A DNA stretch of 64,000 nucleotides, from NCBI RefSeq assembly GCF_965363235.1, contig NC_134846.1, positions 91,878,571 through 91,942,570 on the forward strand, read 5' to 3'. The notes beneath the pieces are model-generated. The model was not told where the DNA came from. It saw nothing but the letters and a program-made list of their open reading frames with translations, and made no database searches. The stretch comes from Mytilus galloprovincialis. Its lineage: Eukaryota > Mollusca > Bivalvia > Mytilida > Mytilidae. The position numbers and the translations under genes are program-made. The stretch's first letter is position 1, and the number at the start of each line of letters is the position of its first letter. Positions 43,890 to 55,890 of this stretch are shown here, one piece after another.

Positions 43890-44075
43890 CACTTAAGAGC
43901 ATTATGTTTTTCGGTCTAAATGTCACGATTCAGATAAAAGTTATTGGTCAAGGTAGTTTTTTATAAAGTCCAATCAACTTGAAACTTAGTACATTAGATT
44001 TATTGTCCACTAAACATAGAAAATGGTAGAGTGTGTTGTGCATCCATGTACAATGGACATTTCCTTATAATATGT
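43890..44075 (+). repeat. Interspersed repeat (AAAGTTTTTGGTC family), shortened
   Basis: TTATGCCCCACTTAAGAGCA, then AAAAGTTATTGGTCAAGGTA, CAATCAACTTGAAACTTAGT and CATCCATGTACAATGGACAT. An internally deleted relative of 39848-40130. Confidence 0.7.
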
Positions 44076-44264
44076 GATACTTGTATAATCTTTTTCTTTA
44101 AAAAAAATAAATCAATCATGATTATCACTTAAACAGTAGAAGTATTGTGTCTTAACCTTGTTTTGAATTCTAAATTGATTATTTTCTTTTGAATATATAT
44201 ATATATATACATATTGTTTAATGATATAATAAGATCTGACAAATATATTTCTTTATTATACCCC

Positions 44265-45040
44265 GCTTTGAAAAAGGAGGGGGGTATTCTGTTTTACCTC
44301 TGTTTGTCCATCAGTCCGTCAGTCTGTCTGTCTCATGAATATTTTTCGTCACGTTTTTCTCAGTAACTACAATAAGACTCATCAGTGATGTGAGGCTCGT
44401 ATCAAAATATTTATAAAGTTAAACAAATACAAAGTTGAAGAACATTGAGGATCCAAAATTCCAAAAAGTTGTGCCAAATACGGGCAAGTAAGTCTGCTAA
44501 ACTGTGTGATGGGTTTTCAGATTCATCACTCATCAACTTCATGTTTACCGAACACTTGTATGATTTTACACATGATAGTCAAGTTGAAAATTTTTCTCAG
44601 GAACTACAATACAAGGATTTGTGAAATTTGGTGTCAGGGTTTATATAAGTCTGCTATACCGTGTGATGTGTTTTCAGATTCATTACTCAACAACTTCATG
44701 TTTACCGAACATTTGTATGATTTTACACATGATAGTCAAGTTGAAAATTTTTCTCAGGAACTACAATACAAGGATTTGTGAAATTTGGTGTCAGGGTTTA
44801 TATAAGTCTGCTATACCGTGTGATGTGTTTTCAGATTCATTACTCAACAACTTCCTGTTTACCGAACATTTGTATGATTTTACACATGATAGTCAAGTTG
44901 AAAATTTTTCTCAGGAACTACAATACAAGGATTTGTGAAATTTGGTGTCAGGGTTTATATAAGTCTGCTATACCGTGTGATGTGTTTTCAGATTCATTAC
45001 TCATTGCTGCTGCTGCATTTTTTTTGTGTTCATTCAATAG
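44265..45040 (+). repeat. Tandem-cored interspersed element, 157-bp unit
   Basis: Starts TATACCCCGCTTTGAAAAAG with a GTC-rich stretch. It then has three to four copies of a 157-bp unit (CAGATTCATTACTCAACAAC, TTTACCGAACATTTGTATGA, GATAGTCAAGTTGAAAATTT) between about 44490 and 45005. A diverged single-unit relative is at 54440-54715. Overlapping open frames through the units are artefacts of the repeat. Confidence 0.8.
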
Positions 45041-45179
45041 AACAGTATATTCCTTTTCAGACTTTTCATCTTTTTTATTATAAGAGATACAGAGAAAGTT
45101 ATTGCATGAAAAATGCTGAGGAGAGTATGAACTGTAATGTTAGGCAGTTATTTCAGTAAAATTTTTATCAGGTTACCTG

Positions 45180-46412
45180 CATTTTTAACCAGATTTTTGT
45201 GACAAAAATGTCGGTTATTGATTTGGGGATGTACGGCGGGCGGGCGGGCGGCAACCAAATGTTGTCCGTGCATTTACTCATGAACTGTTCAACCAAAGCT
45301 TTTCAAATTTTAATATGTTTTTACTGATGATAAAATGGAGGTCAAGTTCAATAATGACATTTTGACTTTTACCGTTCAGGAGTTATGGTTCTTGAAAGAT
45401 TGAAAAATGGCATTTCCAGTCCTGTCCATGCATTTACCCATGAACTGTTCAACCAAAGCTTCCCAAATTTTAATATGTTGTTACTGATGACAAAATGGAG
45501 GTCAAGTTCAATAATGACGATTTTGACTTTTACCGTTCAGGAGTTATGGTTCTTGAAAGATTGAAAAATGGCTTTTCCAGTTGTGTCCGTGCATTTACTC
45601 ATGAACCATTCAACCTAAGCTTTTCAAACTTTAATATGTTGATACTGATGACAAAATGCAGGTCAAATTTGATATTGACGATTTTCACTTTCACCGTTCA
45701 TCAGTTATGGTTCTTGTGATATTGGCAGGATACAAATAAATGTTAATAAATCCGGTTTGCTGTCGTGTGACAGCCTCTTGTATTGATTTTTAACCGGATT
45801 TTGGCGACAAAAAATGTCGGTTATTGATTTGGGGATGTACGGCGGGCAGTCAGGCGGTCGGTCGGGCAGTCGGTCACTAAATGTTGTCTGTGCATTTACT
45901 CATGAACCGTTCATCCAAAGCTTTTCAAATTTTAATATGTTGTTACTGACAACAAATTGAAGGTCAAGTTTAAGAATGACGATTTTGCCCATTGCCGTTC
46001 AGGAGTAATGGTTCTTGAAAGATTGAAAAATGGCGTTTCAAGTCGTGTCCGTGCATTTATGCATGAATTGTTCGATCAAATCTTCCCAAATTTTAATATG
46101 TTGTTACTAATGACAAAATGGAGGTCAAGTTCAAGAATGATGATTTTGACTTTTACCGTTCAGGAGTTATGGTTCTTGAAAGATAAAAAAAATGGTGTTT
46201 CCATTCATGTTGTTGCGTTTACTCATGAACCATTCAACCTAAGCTCTTTCAAATTTTAATATGTTGATACTGATGACAAAATGCAGGTCAAATTTGATAT
46301 TGACGATTTTCACTTTCACCGTTCATCAGTTATGGTTCTTGTGATATTGCCAGAACACAAATAAATGTTAATAAATCCGGTTTGCTGTCGTTGTGACAGC
46401 CTCTTGTTTTTA
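45180..46412 (+). repeat. Two head-to-tail copies of a tandem-cored element
   Basis: Copy 1 runs from about 45180 to 45777 and copy 2 from about 45788 to 46412. Each starts AACCRGATTTT(T/G)G, TGTCGGTTATTGATTTGGGG and a GGGCGG-rich stretch. Two to three roughly 160-bp units follow (TGCATTTACTCATGAAC, TTTTAATATGTTGTTACTGA, TTTACCGTTCAGGAGTTATG). Each ends AATAAATCCGGTTTGCTGTC, then GACAGCCTCTTG. ACCGGATT at the start and AATCCGGT near the end form a short inverted pair. A minus-strand relative is at 19801-20565. Confidence 0.82.
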
Positions 46413-46739
46413 TTTTCCTTTGAATTTTCGTTCTACTGCATGATTTTACAATAAAAATTGCCAGGATTTCAAGCGCAAATGAGACCTTGCATATCCTCGA
46501 TTTATACAAGGAAAAATTAAAGAGGACCCGAATGAAAACCGAATGGTTTAAGAGTCCTAATGAAAAATCAGTTGTCATTGCCGCATATGCCGCGAATAGC
46601 AGTGGCGGATGGTGTATGTCATCGTGGCATATGCCGTGTATAGCGTTGAAAGGGTTAAGATTTAAACTTGAAAATCTTCTGTTGCAATTACTTCAAGGTT
46701 AGGGTCAAATTTATGCTAGATTGACTGGACTATTGAAAG

Positions 46740-47715
46740 TTGTTATGCCCCTATCGTAGCGGACAGGGCATTATATTTTACCATTGTCTGTACATCTGTA
46801 TGTCCCAAAATTAGTTTCAACTGATGAACTTTTGTTTGCCTCAACCAAATATTGTGAAATTTATTCACAATGCTTTTTACCACAAAAAAACTGGTCAGAT
46901 ATGAAATTTGTGGGCATCACTTTTACCATCTAGAGTTACGCCCCTTTACAAATAAAAACATTGCTGAATTTTTCGTTTTCTTTCTCTAACTTAAGTTTGC
47001 CTCAACTAAATGTGTTGAAATGTTTATTACCACAAAACTCGGATCAAGTTCAAAGGAGTAGGTCTGGTAAGGACCGATTTTGGCCTCAAATTTCAGGTTC
47101 ATCTGACGAAAGATTTTGACCACTTTTTAAACACTTAAGTGTCTATTTCATTTGATTCAATTAGTTAATGTGAAAGATTTTAACTGATTTAGTCATTAAA
47201 ATCGATCCGAGTCAAGCTCAAATATGAAAATTCTACCAAATATGCCGAAAAATGTCACTTTTCAGACGGTTTTTGTCAAAATTGAAAGTGGCCGCATCCG
47301 TGTTCATCCTCAACCTTTATATATGTTATGTATTATCATAAAATACAACTTGCATTTCAATATTAAGGATGAACACGAATGCGGCCACTTCCGTTTTACA
47401 CGAAAACCGTCTAAAATTTAACTAAAATGCTAGAATTGTGAAGATTTCAGTAATTTAGCATGACTTAGTGGTGCTAGAACCCGGTATATGTGCATTGTAT
47501 TGTCAAAAACAGCCCATATTTATGTAGCAGAGTCATTCTACTGTCCAATTAATAACTAAAAGTTTACATATTAACAGTTTTGTAAAACTGCTATATTTTG
47601 GGGCCAAAAATGGGTCTTACTGAACCTACTCCTTTGGTTAGCGTCACCTTAACAGTTCTTGAGTTGTGACCCTTCATTACATGAAATGATAGCGGGTGCA
47701 TCATCTGTGTCGTAT
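46740..47715 (+). repeat. Interspersed repeat carrying an inserted MITE
   Basis: The outer repeat starts TGTTATGCCCCTATCGTAGC and ends near TGTGTCGTATGGACACATTC (about 47706-47725). It is interrupted at 47052-47635 by a sequence with inverted ends, AAAGGAGTAGGTCTGGTAAG against TCTTACTGAACCTACTCCTTT. The insert has its own internal inverted pair, AGTGGCCGCATCCGTGTTCA (about 47287) and its approximate complement near 47367-47392. Confidence 0.72.
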
Positions 47716-47804
47716 GGACACATTCCCTATTTATTTTCCAAATATATCCCTTTGTTGACAGTTAATGAATGTGTGTTTTTAATTACCATAATTTGTATTT
47801 ACAG

Positions 47805-47853
47805 GCAGATTTACTGTGTATGACAGATGGTTGTGATGCTTCCTACCCCATGA
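47805..47853 (+). CDS. RNF216: RNF216-like, copy B: post-RING1 exon
   Basis: A 49-bp exon between TTTACAG (ending 47804) and GTAAGT (from 47854). It reads ADLLCMTDGCDASYPM plus one base. The C-M-x-x-x-C pattern matches the segment after RING1 in RNF216 (C-M-E-x-x-C). The phase fits the neighbouring exons. Confidence 0.85.
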
Positions 47854-49012
47854 GTAAGTTACATTAATTATTAGAATATAGTATTTGATATATAAATCAA
47901 CAATAGCTAGTTTACATTTGTCTTTGACTTTTTTGAATCATCAATCTTTCTCTTTTTTCGTATTTCTCATACTCACCGGCTGACTGACTTCATGGTAAAG
48001 TCAAATCGCTATCAAAATCGTAAAAAAGGGAGACAACTTGAATTTTACAAGTTTCACAGGTAACAAAAATGGCAGCTACAAGGAAAATCAAAAAAGGACG
48101 TTTAAATGAAATAAATACAACGGCAAGTTTGAGCATCTTTGGATTTAACATTAAAAACTATTAAAGAGAGAAACAGAGCGTCTGTTTGAGTTTTCATTTT
48201 ACAATGATTTTCATCCTTAATAAATCACTCAGCTGATTTGTTTTCTTTTTCTTTTTAATTTATTACGAGACGATCAATTTTACTATTCAGTAGGTCAAGG
48301 GTGGGAATGAACGGAAGATTTTTAACATTCTTTCATCAAAAATTGAAATTTAAAAGGTAGAAAGACAGCTAATGACTAAGTTGACTGCAAATGTACAACA
48401 AAAGGCCAGCTTAATTCATAATTGTGACCAATTTGTTAATTTGGGCTCATAAATAAGGGAGATATCTTTTATAACAAAATGATAAAAATGAGCTCTTAAT
48501 TATCAACTGATTAAAATGTGATTGATAAATATTTGTATAAGTATATATAGGCTTATATTCTGTCAGTAGATTCTCAACTTACAGCTGACACGATGTCCTG
48601 GGCAGTCAAAATTATTTTAAATTATGATGTAATGATACTCATAAAATTGCCCAGTCATTAAAAAGTCATGACATAAACTGGGAGTCATATTTTTCTTTCT
48701 TAAACAGATGCACATGGTATTAATGTATGATAATATTACTAGGTAAACAACAGACTTAATTTCAAGTTGACAGCATAAAAGGTTGAATGAATAAATAACC
48801 ACTAAATTGTCTAAACCTTTTTATTAAGAATTTCCAATTCATACATTTAATATATTATAATCATATAAAACACAGTCATGTATAAATAACCAATTTTATT
48901 TTACATTTATTTCTAAATGCACTAGAATGGTATATTTTGACAAGGATATTCAAATGGCTATTTGTAATTCTTCTCATATTAAAAAGATCATATAGGATTA
49001 AATGCTTTTTTA
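47854..49012. other. Intron, no exon recognised
   Basis: AT-rich intronic sequence between the 47805-47853 and 51937-52036 exons. No coding or clear repeat signature. Confidence 0.5.
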
Positions 49013-49113
49013 AAGGAATTTATTGGTGTATAAACACGATTAATTCACTCACAATCACTTTAAGGATATGTTTGCGAGTGACTTGGTCCAGTTTATACGC
49101 CAATAAATTCCTT
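49013..49113. mobile_element. 101-bp hairpin MITE
   Basis: Inverted ends AAGGAATTTATTGGTGTATAAAC at 49013 and GTTTATACGCCAATAAATTCCTT ending 49113 (one mismatch), with a second inner pair CACTCACAATCAC / GCGAGTGACTT. The whole sequence can fold into one hairpin. Confidence 0.7.
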
Positions 49114-49534
49114 CAAAATGGCTTTTAATTCTTATAATTCTTTAAAATAAGGGATAAGGAATTTAATTTCCCCGCTCCAAACCTTTATCACAGGTAAATT
49201 GTTGAATTGGCCTGGTGCATGAATTTATTTTCTGGTTATGGCAACAAAAAATGTACTGTATCAGTATGAAAATAGCAATGTGATAAAAAAAAAAAAAAAT
49301 TCAAAAATGTCTTATAATCATTCAAATGAATTTATTTGTTAACTGTTGAATTTCACATTTTAACGATGAACACACAGAAAAAAAATTATTTCAAAGTTGC
49401 TGTCATCTTGTCCACAATGGTTACAAAAAGTAGTTCCGTCAATGTCGTCTATAGAAAAACAAATGTCAAGAACAACTACTGGAAGACCTCTCAACCAATT
49501 ATATCAACATGATCCCTAATATGCAAATCATATT

Positions 49535-49556
49535 ATTATTATACCCCACACAACGA

Positions 49557-49592
<36 letters not shown>

Positions 49593-49800
49593 CGTCCGTC
49601 AGTCCGTCCGTCAGTCCGTCAGTCCTGTTTCTTGTCATCGCAACTCCTCCCAAACCACACAACAGAATTTCACGAAACCTTTTCAGATGAAAAGGACATA
49701 CTATGTAGTTGTGCATATCGACAGGAAATTGCGATTCAATTTTTTTTGTCAAGAGTTACGCCCCTTTCAACTTATTTGCTTATAGTGCCTAACAAGATTT
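49535..49800 (+). repeat. Short copy of the 169-bp-unit family
   Basis: ACAACGAAGTTGCGGAGGGT, then a GTCCGTCCGTC stretch and one unit (GCAACTCCTCCCAAACCACA, ACATACTATGTAGTTGTGCA). It is opposite in orientation to 33391-34525. Confidence 0.8.
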
Positions 49801-50769
49801 TGTGAGGTAGACGAAATTGACTTTAAAACGATCGTATTGACTTTTGATGTGCAGAAATAGGCAGATCGGACATATTTTGACTTTAGTTACTTACTTCTTA
49901 AGTTTGGGATTAATTGTTATCAACATATTCCAATGAGACTGAAAAATGCTTTTTTTTATTATGATAAATAATAATTTTACCTGCCGTAGTCGTGCGTAAA
50001 ATATATTTCGGTATTTCTCTTACGAAAATGACTTGTTTAATGGAACAAAACGTATTATTTGTAAACTTTCTCTTTACTCTTCACAATAGGCTTTTAAAAA
50101 ATAACCTTTCCAACTGTATATTCCGAAAATTTTGTGAAAATCGAATAAGTGGCAATTCTTGCCTTTCATACCTTAACTTTCATTGATAAAACATAATATT
50201 GACTCGTCCAGTGTCCAGTTTGAAGGTCATTTTAGTTACCGGTCACATTCATGCACGTTCTAATTAATCAATAGTCATGTATGAAAAGCATAAACAAGTT
50301 TGAAGGTAAACTAATAACAACTTAATCCAATCAAATTGCCTACGATTCAATAACAATGACCAGTCCACATCATAAAAATGTATAGGGGTAAACTGGGTAG
50401 GGAGAAAATGTCAGATATATTAAGTTCATTATTTTGCAATAACGAGTAAAAATTTGTTAACCAATAGATTTGTTATAATTTCATAATCATGTCGTTATGT
50501 ATTGGTATAGTTTTTGGATCTTTCATTAGCGTATTTAAGGCTGTAGAAAGTTTGGCCTTCAAAAGTCAACATAATCATTGACTTTATAAAGAAAATTCGC
50601 CTTTTTAAAACATTGAATGTTTCACAAATAATACGCGACAACAAAGCAAAATCATTTCTTAAAACACTGCAAAAAAAATAATTCTGATTGATGCAGTGGT
50701 ATTGTCATAAATTGCACTGGAGTGAACAGTGGTACATCAAACGTTGAATTCCCTCACACAATGTTATCA

Positions 50770-51512
50770 CACACTATAATGTACTACTGCAACAGTTTGT
50801 CATCGCAACTCCTCTGAAACTACACAACAGAATTTCACGAAACCTTTTTAGATAATAAGGACATACTATGTAGATGTGCATATCGACAGGAAATTACGAT
50901 TCAATTTTTTTTCTAGGAGTTACCCCCCTTTGAACTTATTTACTTTATTGTACTACTGCAACAGTTTGTCATCGCAACTCCTCTGAAACTACACAACAGA
51001 ATTTCATGAAACCTTTTAAGATGATAAGGACATACTATGTAGATGTGCATATCGACAGGAAATTACGATTCAATTTTTTTTCTAGGAGTTACATCTCTTT
51101 GAACTTATTTGCTTTAAGGTACTACTTCAACAGTTTGTCATCTCAACTCCTCTGAAACCACACAACAGAATTTCATGAACATTTGTAGATAATAAGGACA
51201 TACTATGTAGATGTGCATATCGACAGGAAATTACGATTCAATTTTTTTTTCTAGGAGTTACGCCCCTTTGAACTTATTTGCTTCAATGTACTTCTGCAAC
51301 AGTTTGTCATCTCAACTCCTCTGATACCACACAACAGAATTTCATGAAATTTTGTAGATAATAAGGACATACTATGTTGATGTGCATATTGACAGGAAAT
51401 TATTATTCAATATTTTTTCTTATACAATTTTTTTTTCTTACACTTATTTAATTTCTCCAATGACAATGTGGGGACGTGGGGTATGTGAGCGTGCTCACTA
51501 AGGTTCTTTAAT
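50770..51512 (+). repeat. Longer copy of the 169-bp-unit family
   Basis: Four units with ACTACTGCAACAGTTTGTCA, GCATATCGACAGGAAATTAC and TTTTTTTTCTAGGAGTTAC, ending in the family terminus GGGGTATGTGAGCGTGCTCA and CTAAGGTTCTTTAATTATTATT, the reverse of the start at 33391. Opposite in orientation to 33391-34525. Confidence 0.82.
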
Positions 51513-51936
51513 TATTATTATTATTATTACAATTTTTCTATAGCGCTAAATCTAAAACAATATTACTCAAAGCGCTTTACATCACATGTTAAACGAAATA
51601 TACACACAGACAGTGATAAAAATATAAAACATGAACCCACAAAATAAATATTTAAGTGTTAAAACTTTTCTAGATAAAAGGATTAATAATGTTGAAATTT
51701 TTACAAAAAAGTGGAATATATATATCAATGAATCAAAATTAAAAAAATTAAAAATTAGAAAATTAAAAAATTAAAAAATATAAGAATTATTTTGAAATAG
51801 ACCTTCTGTTTTAATGATAATTCTACCATAGACAAAATATATGGTGTCAGATTGCAGGTAAATATTGAACCAATGAATATATTTCTCTAATTCTTACTTG
51901 ATTTATTCCTTTCATGACCTTATTGTATATATGTAG

Positions 51937-52036
51937 GTCAATTACAGAAAGCTCTTTCCAGTAACATTCTGTCCAAGTATGAAGATAGAGTCCAGGAAGA
52001 AAATATCAACTTAGCAGATTTAACAGATCTAGTCAG
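51937..52036 (+). CDS. RNF216: RNF216-like, copy B: linker exon into the IBR
   Basis: The acceptor GTATATATGTAG ends at 51936; a competing TTACAG ends at 51946. With the former the frame reads SQLQKALSSNILSKYEDRVQ and E-E-N-I-N-L-A-D-L-T-D-L-V, ending AG, with donor GTAACA from 52037. It corresponds to the S-E-L-E-K-V-L...Y-K-Y-Y-E-R-K...L-V-R segment of RNF216. The last 38 bp of the exon and its donor are the first unit of a nine-copy 46-bp tandem array (51999-52404). Confidence 0.88.
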
Positions 52037-52404
52037 GTAACATAGAAAATATCAACTTGGCAGATTTAACAGATCTAGTCAGGTAACATAGAAAATATCA
52101 ACTTAGCAGATTTAACAGATCTAGTCAGGTAACATAGAAAATATCAACTTAGCAGATTTAGCAGATCTAGTCAGGTAACATAGAAAATATCAACTTAGCA
52201 GATTTAACAGATCTAGTCAGGTAACATAGAAAATATCAACTTAGCAGATTTAGCAGATCTAGTCAGGTAACATAGAAAATATCAACTTGGCAGATTTAGC
52301 AGATCTAGTCAGGTAACATAGAAAATATCAACTTGGCAGATTTAACAGATCTATTCAGGTAACATAGAAAATATCAACTTGGCAGATTTAGCAGATCTAG
52401 TCAG
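51999..52404 (+). repeat. 46-bp tandem array containing the exon end and 5' splice site
   Basis: Nine copies with exact 46-bp spacing of AATATCAACTTAGCAGATTT, AACAGATCTAGTCAG and GTAACATAGA. The first copy is the 3' end of the RNF216-like exon; CAG/GTAACA recurs at the end of each unit (52036, 52082, 52128 and so on to 52404). Positions G/A and A/G vary between units. Confidence 0.92.
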
Positions 52405-54064
52405 GTAACAGAAAATATCAAGTTTAGTGAGGTAACATACAAAATTCTTGATTCTGATTGGTCAAGGGTTTTTATTTCTTCTCAGAATCTTCAAATCTTT
52501 TCAAAGTGCATAGAAAAAATACTAATGACCAATGGTCAAGTTGCTGGAGTGTTCTTCAACAATAAAAGAATCATTAATACCAAGATGGTCCCTAGTGTCG
52601 ACTTAAGCAGTACAAGTACTTAAAGTATAATACTGCAATGTCACTAAATTTAAATCTAGTCATAAAAAAAATCACCAAAGTCTAAGCACAATACAAGACG
52701 AGAACAGACAGTCGACATACAGATTCGGTATTAATGATTATGAGAATTACTATTTTTCCTTTTTTCTACATATCGGTCTTTTAATGTTGTCCATAAAATG
52801 TAAAAGTCTTAAATTATGATGAATCTATGTTTTTGCCGTTTGAGACCAGAATTTTGTGGAGAAAAAATAGCTAAAACTTAATTGCGTTTCAATGTCAGAA
52901 AGCGTCCTGGAAACGCGCAGAATGCACGATTTTGCGTTATTTTTCTCAGAGCTTCTGGGGGCCTTGAGCCTTGAGCGGCCCTCAGACCCTTCGCCAAAAA
53001 AAATTCCCCTCGCTCCGTTGGTGAAAATATTTTGCCTCACGATTAGAAGAGGCTAGTTACGGCCCTGCCCCATATTGTTAGAATTTAGTTCAGCTTTGTC
53101 ACAGAGGCTTTAAAAGCCTTGACTGACGATGCTGATACATCACCAGGAGGGAGAGTGTTCCAATTTTTTATGGTTCATGGAAAGAAGGCATAATTCCAGT
53201 AATAATTTCAAGGCTTCTGTCATGCATTTTACTTGACAGTTGTTTAGGGGCATCAGATGACCTTTCTTTGTCACTGCAACTTTCTCATTTCAAAACAATT
53301 TTGAAAAGCATTGTGAGTCTTACATCTTTTTGCCTTTGTTCTAGAGATCTCCATTCTAAGCGTTTTAGCATTTTACTTACACTTGTTACAGTCAGAAATC
53401 ACCTTTTAATTGTAGCCAACAAAAGACACATATCAATAATCAAATTTAACAAGATTTATTATACAAAAGTTTACAAGAATTATTACACAAATATTACTGT
53501 CAACTCAACTGTCAAAATCCAATCTTTTATCTTTATCTGTATGCGGAAAATACAATCAGAATATTACGTCCACTACTAAGATCACAATCTAGTATGATGA
53601 TGTACAATGTAAAATAAAAGTGTCAATCCAAATACTGTGAATACTAATGTCTATCGATGTCTATGTCTTAGCCTGAAAGTTTAACCTTAGTCTCTGTATA
53701 TAATATAGTTGTCACGGAAATCTCTAGAACACTCTAGGAATAGAATGCCCTAGAAAACTAGAACAGAAGATTCTAGAAACTTGTAGAAGTTTGAATAACG
53801 CATCTTTTATTAGGATCATTCTGGAATCATTATGCATGTTATGTAAGTTAAATGAAAAGTTCCAATTATTCCATCAGTATTTGTGATTGTTCCAGTGATT
53901 TCTAAACTGCACAGTTATAAGATTATTTGTAAACAACTATCAGGCCATACAACACAAATAAGGCCAACATAAATAAATATAATAATTACAATATCATAAC
54001 ACACTCAATTTTACAAGAATATTATTATCAAAGTCTTATTTTGAAACCTATTTTTCTTTTACAG

Positions 54065-54143
54065 ATGTCCAAGTTGTGATTTTGCTGCCCTTATGGACCC
54101 TGAAGATAAAGTATTTAAATGTCATAACCATACATGTTTGAAG
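54065..54143 (+). CDS. RNF216: RNF216-like, copy B: IBR exon
   Basis: Acceptor TTTTACAG ends at 54064, donor GTCAGT from 54144. Joined to the previous exon it reads RCPSCDFAALMDPEDKVFKC and H-N-H-T-C-L-K. The C-x2-C...F-x-C-x-x-x-x-C pattern is the start of the RNF216 IBR. It ends on a complete codon, in the phase needed for a following ETCR exon, which occurs at 2518, not downstream. Two further tandem copies of most of this exon plus its donor follow at 96-bp spacing (54169 and 54265). The third copy has a TGA in frame. Confidence 0.9.
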
Positions 54144-54360
54144 GTCAGTTTATAATAGTATAACAATAGTTGTGATTTTGCTGCCCTTATGGACCCTGAA
54201 GATAAAGTATTTAAATGTCATAACCATAAATGTTTGAAGGTCAGTTTATAATAGTATAACAATAGTTGTGATTTTGCTGCCCTCATGGACCCTGAAGATA
54301 AAGTATTTAAATGTCATAACCATACATGATTGAAGGTCAGTTTATAATGTCAGTATAATT
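54073..54360 (+). repeat. 96-bp tandem triplication of the IBR exon and its donor
   Basis: Units start at 54073, 54169 and 54265 (GTTGTGATTTTGCTGCCCTT) and include the exon end AAG/GTCAGTTTATAATAGTA. Copies 2 and 3 lack the original acceptor, having AACAATAG in its place. Copy 3 has TGA in place of the TGT cysteine codon near its end. Confidence 0.92.
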
Positions 54361-54439
54361 CATGCCTCAAAGTCTGTAATGTGACACCAATGCATGCCCC
54401 AAGGTCATTTATATGTCATACCAATGCGAGTTTCAAGGT

Positions 54440-54715
54440 CATACTCCGCTATAAAAAGGTGGGGGTTAACTGTTTTACCTTTGTTTGTCAGTCTGTCAAT
54501 CCATCCCATGAATATTTTTGTTGCATCTTTCTCAGGAACCACATCATTAGGGTTTCTGAAATTAAGTTTCAGGATTTATATTATAAGTCAGCTTTCATCA
54601 CTCAGCAATTTCCTGTTTACCTAACACTTATATATTTTTACACTATTAGAATTATCCAGTTGCAGCGGGGGTATCATCAGTGAGCAGTAGCTCACAGTTT
54701 CACTTCTTTATAATG
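54440..54715 (+). repeat. Single-unit relative of the 44.3-kb element
   Basis: ACTCCGCTATAAAAAGGTGG, GTCAGTCTGTCAATCCATCC, CAATTTCCTGTTTACCTAAC, ending CAGCGGGGGTATCATCAGTG. It matches the start and unit of 44265-45040 with only one unit. Confidence 0.7.
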
Positions 54716-55264
54716 TCATAACAATTTATACTTTTAGGTCATTTATAGTGTTGTAACAAGGTCATCCCAATTTTCCTTTTCAAAGTCACTTAAAAGTCGT
54801 AACAATCGTGCTTGAAATTAACAATTTAGAAAGGAAAGGAGCTTGATTCAGCCATATAGACCTTTTGGTTTTAGTATTTCTTCTGTCATACCTCCCCTAA
54901 TAGGTGAGCTAAATGTCAAGGTCAAATTACCATTTACAGATAGAAAAACATGTATGAATCAAATGTGTCGGGTGTGATTTTCAGAAAACAGGACAAGGGG
55001 GATTCCTCTTTCACTATAAACTGCCACTTCAGAAAGCTGATTAAAGATGTTCCTTAAGACCAACAGGGATTCAATTAGCTGTGGTCCAAGATCCTCGACC
55101 TTCCACTATTGCAATCCCAACTTGTTTTGGTTGCTAGCTACGCCAGACGGACTTTTGATTTGAAAGAAGAAGAAAAAAAATGCCAACCTTTTTTCACCAT
55201 CAGTATGATCATTTCAAGGCCATATATTACTATTGACATAGGCTGCCGGTACAACTCCCCACAT

Positions 55265-55890
55265 ATTTATGCCCCACCTACGATAGTAGAGGGGCATTAT
55301 GTTTTCTGGTCTGTGCTCTGTTTGTTCGTCCGTCCGTTTGTCTGTGCGTCAGTTCAGGTTAAAGTTTTTGGTCAAGGTAGTTTTTGATGAAGCTGAAGTC
55401 CAATCAACTTGAAACTTAGTACACTTGTTGCTTATGATATGATCTTTCTAATTTTAAAGCCAAATTAGACTTTTGACCCCAATTTCAAGGTCCACTGAAC
55501 ATAGAAAATGAAAGTGGGAGTTTCAGGAAAAAGTTTTTGGTCAAGGTAGTTTTGATGAAGCTGAAGTTCAATCAGCTTGAAACTTAGTACACTTGTTGCT
55601 TATGATATGATCTTTCTAATTTTAAAGCCAAATTAGACTTTTGACCCAAATTTCACGGTCCACTGAACATAGAAAATGAAAGTGGGAGTTTCAGGTTAAA
55701 GTTTTTGGTCAAGGTAGTTTTTGATGAAATTGAAGTCCAATCAACTTGAAACTTAGTACATATGTTCTCTATAGTATAATCTTTCTAATTTCAATGCCAA
55801 ATAAGATTATTACCCAATTTCACGGTCCATTGAACACGGAAAAGGATAGTGCCAGTGGGGCATCTGTGTACTTTGGACACATTCTTGTTT
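55265..55890 (+). repeat. Interspersed repeat (AAAGTTTTTGGTC family), internally tripled
   Basis: Starts TATGCCCCACCTACGATAGT. The central AAAGTTTTTGGTCAAGGTAG to GGGAGTTTCAGG segment occurs three times at about 175-180 bp spacing (about 55360, 55530 and 55697), ending GTACTTTGGACACATTCTTG. Confidence 0.82.

Noticed and set aside
44506..45159. Series of overlapping frames of about 75-105 codons
   Set aside because: Each is the same 157-bp repeat unit read in shifted copies.
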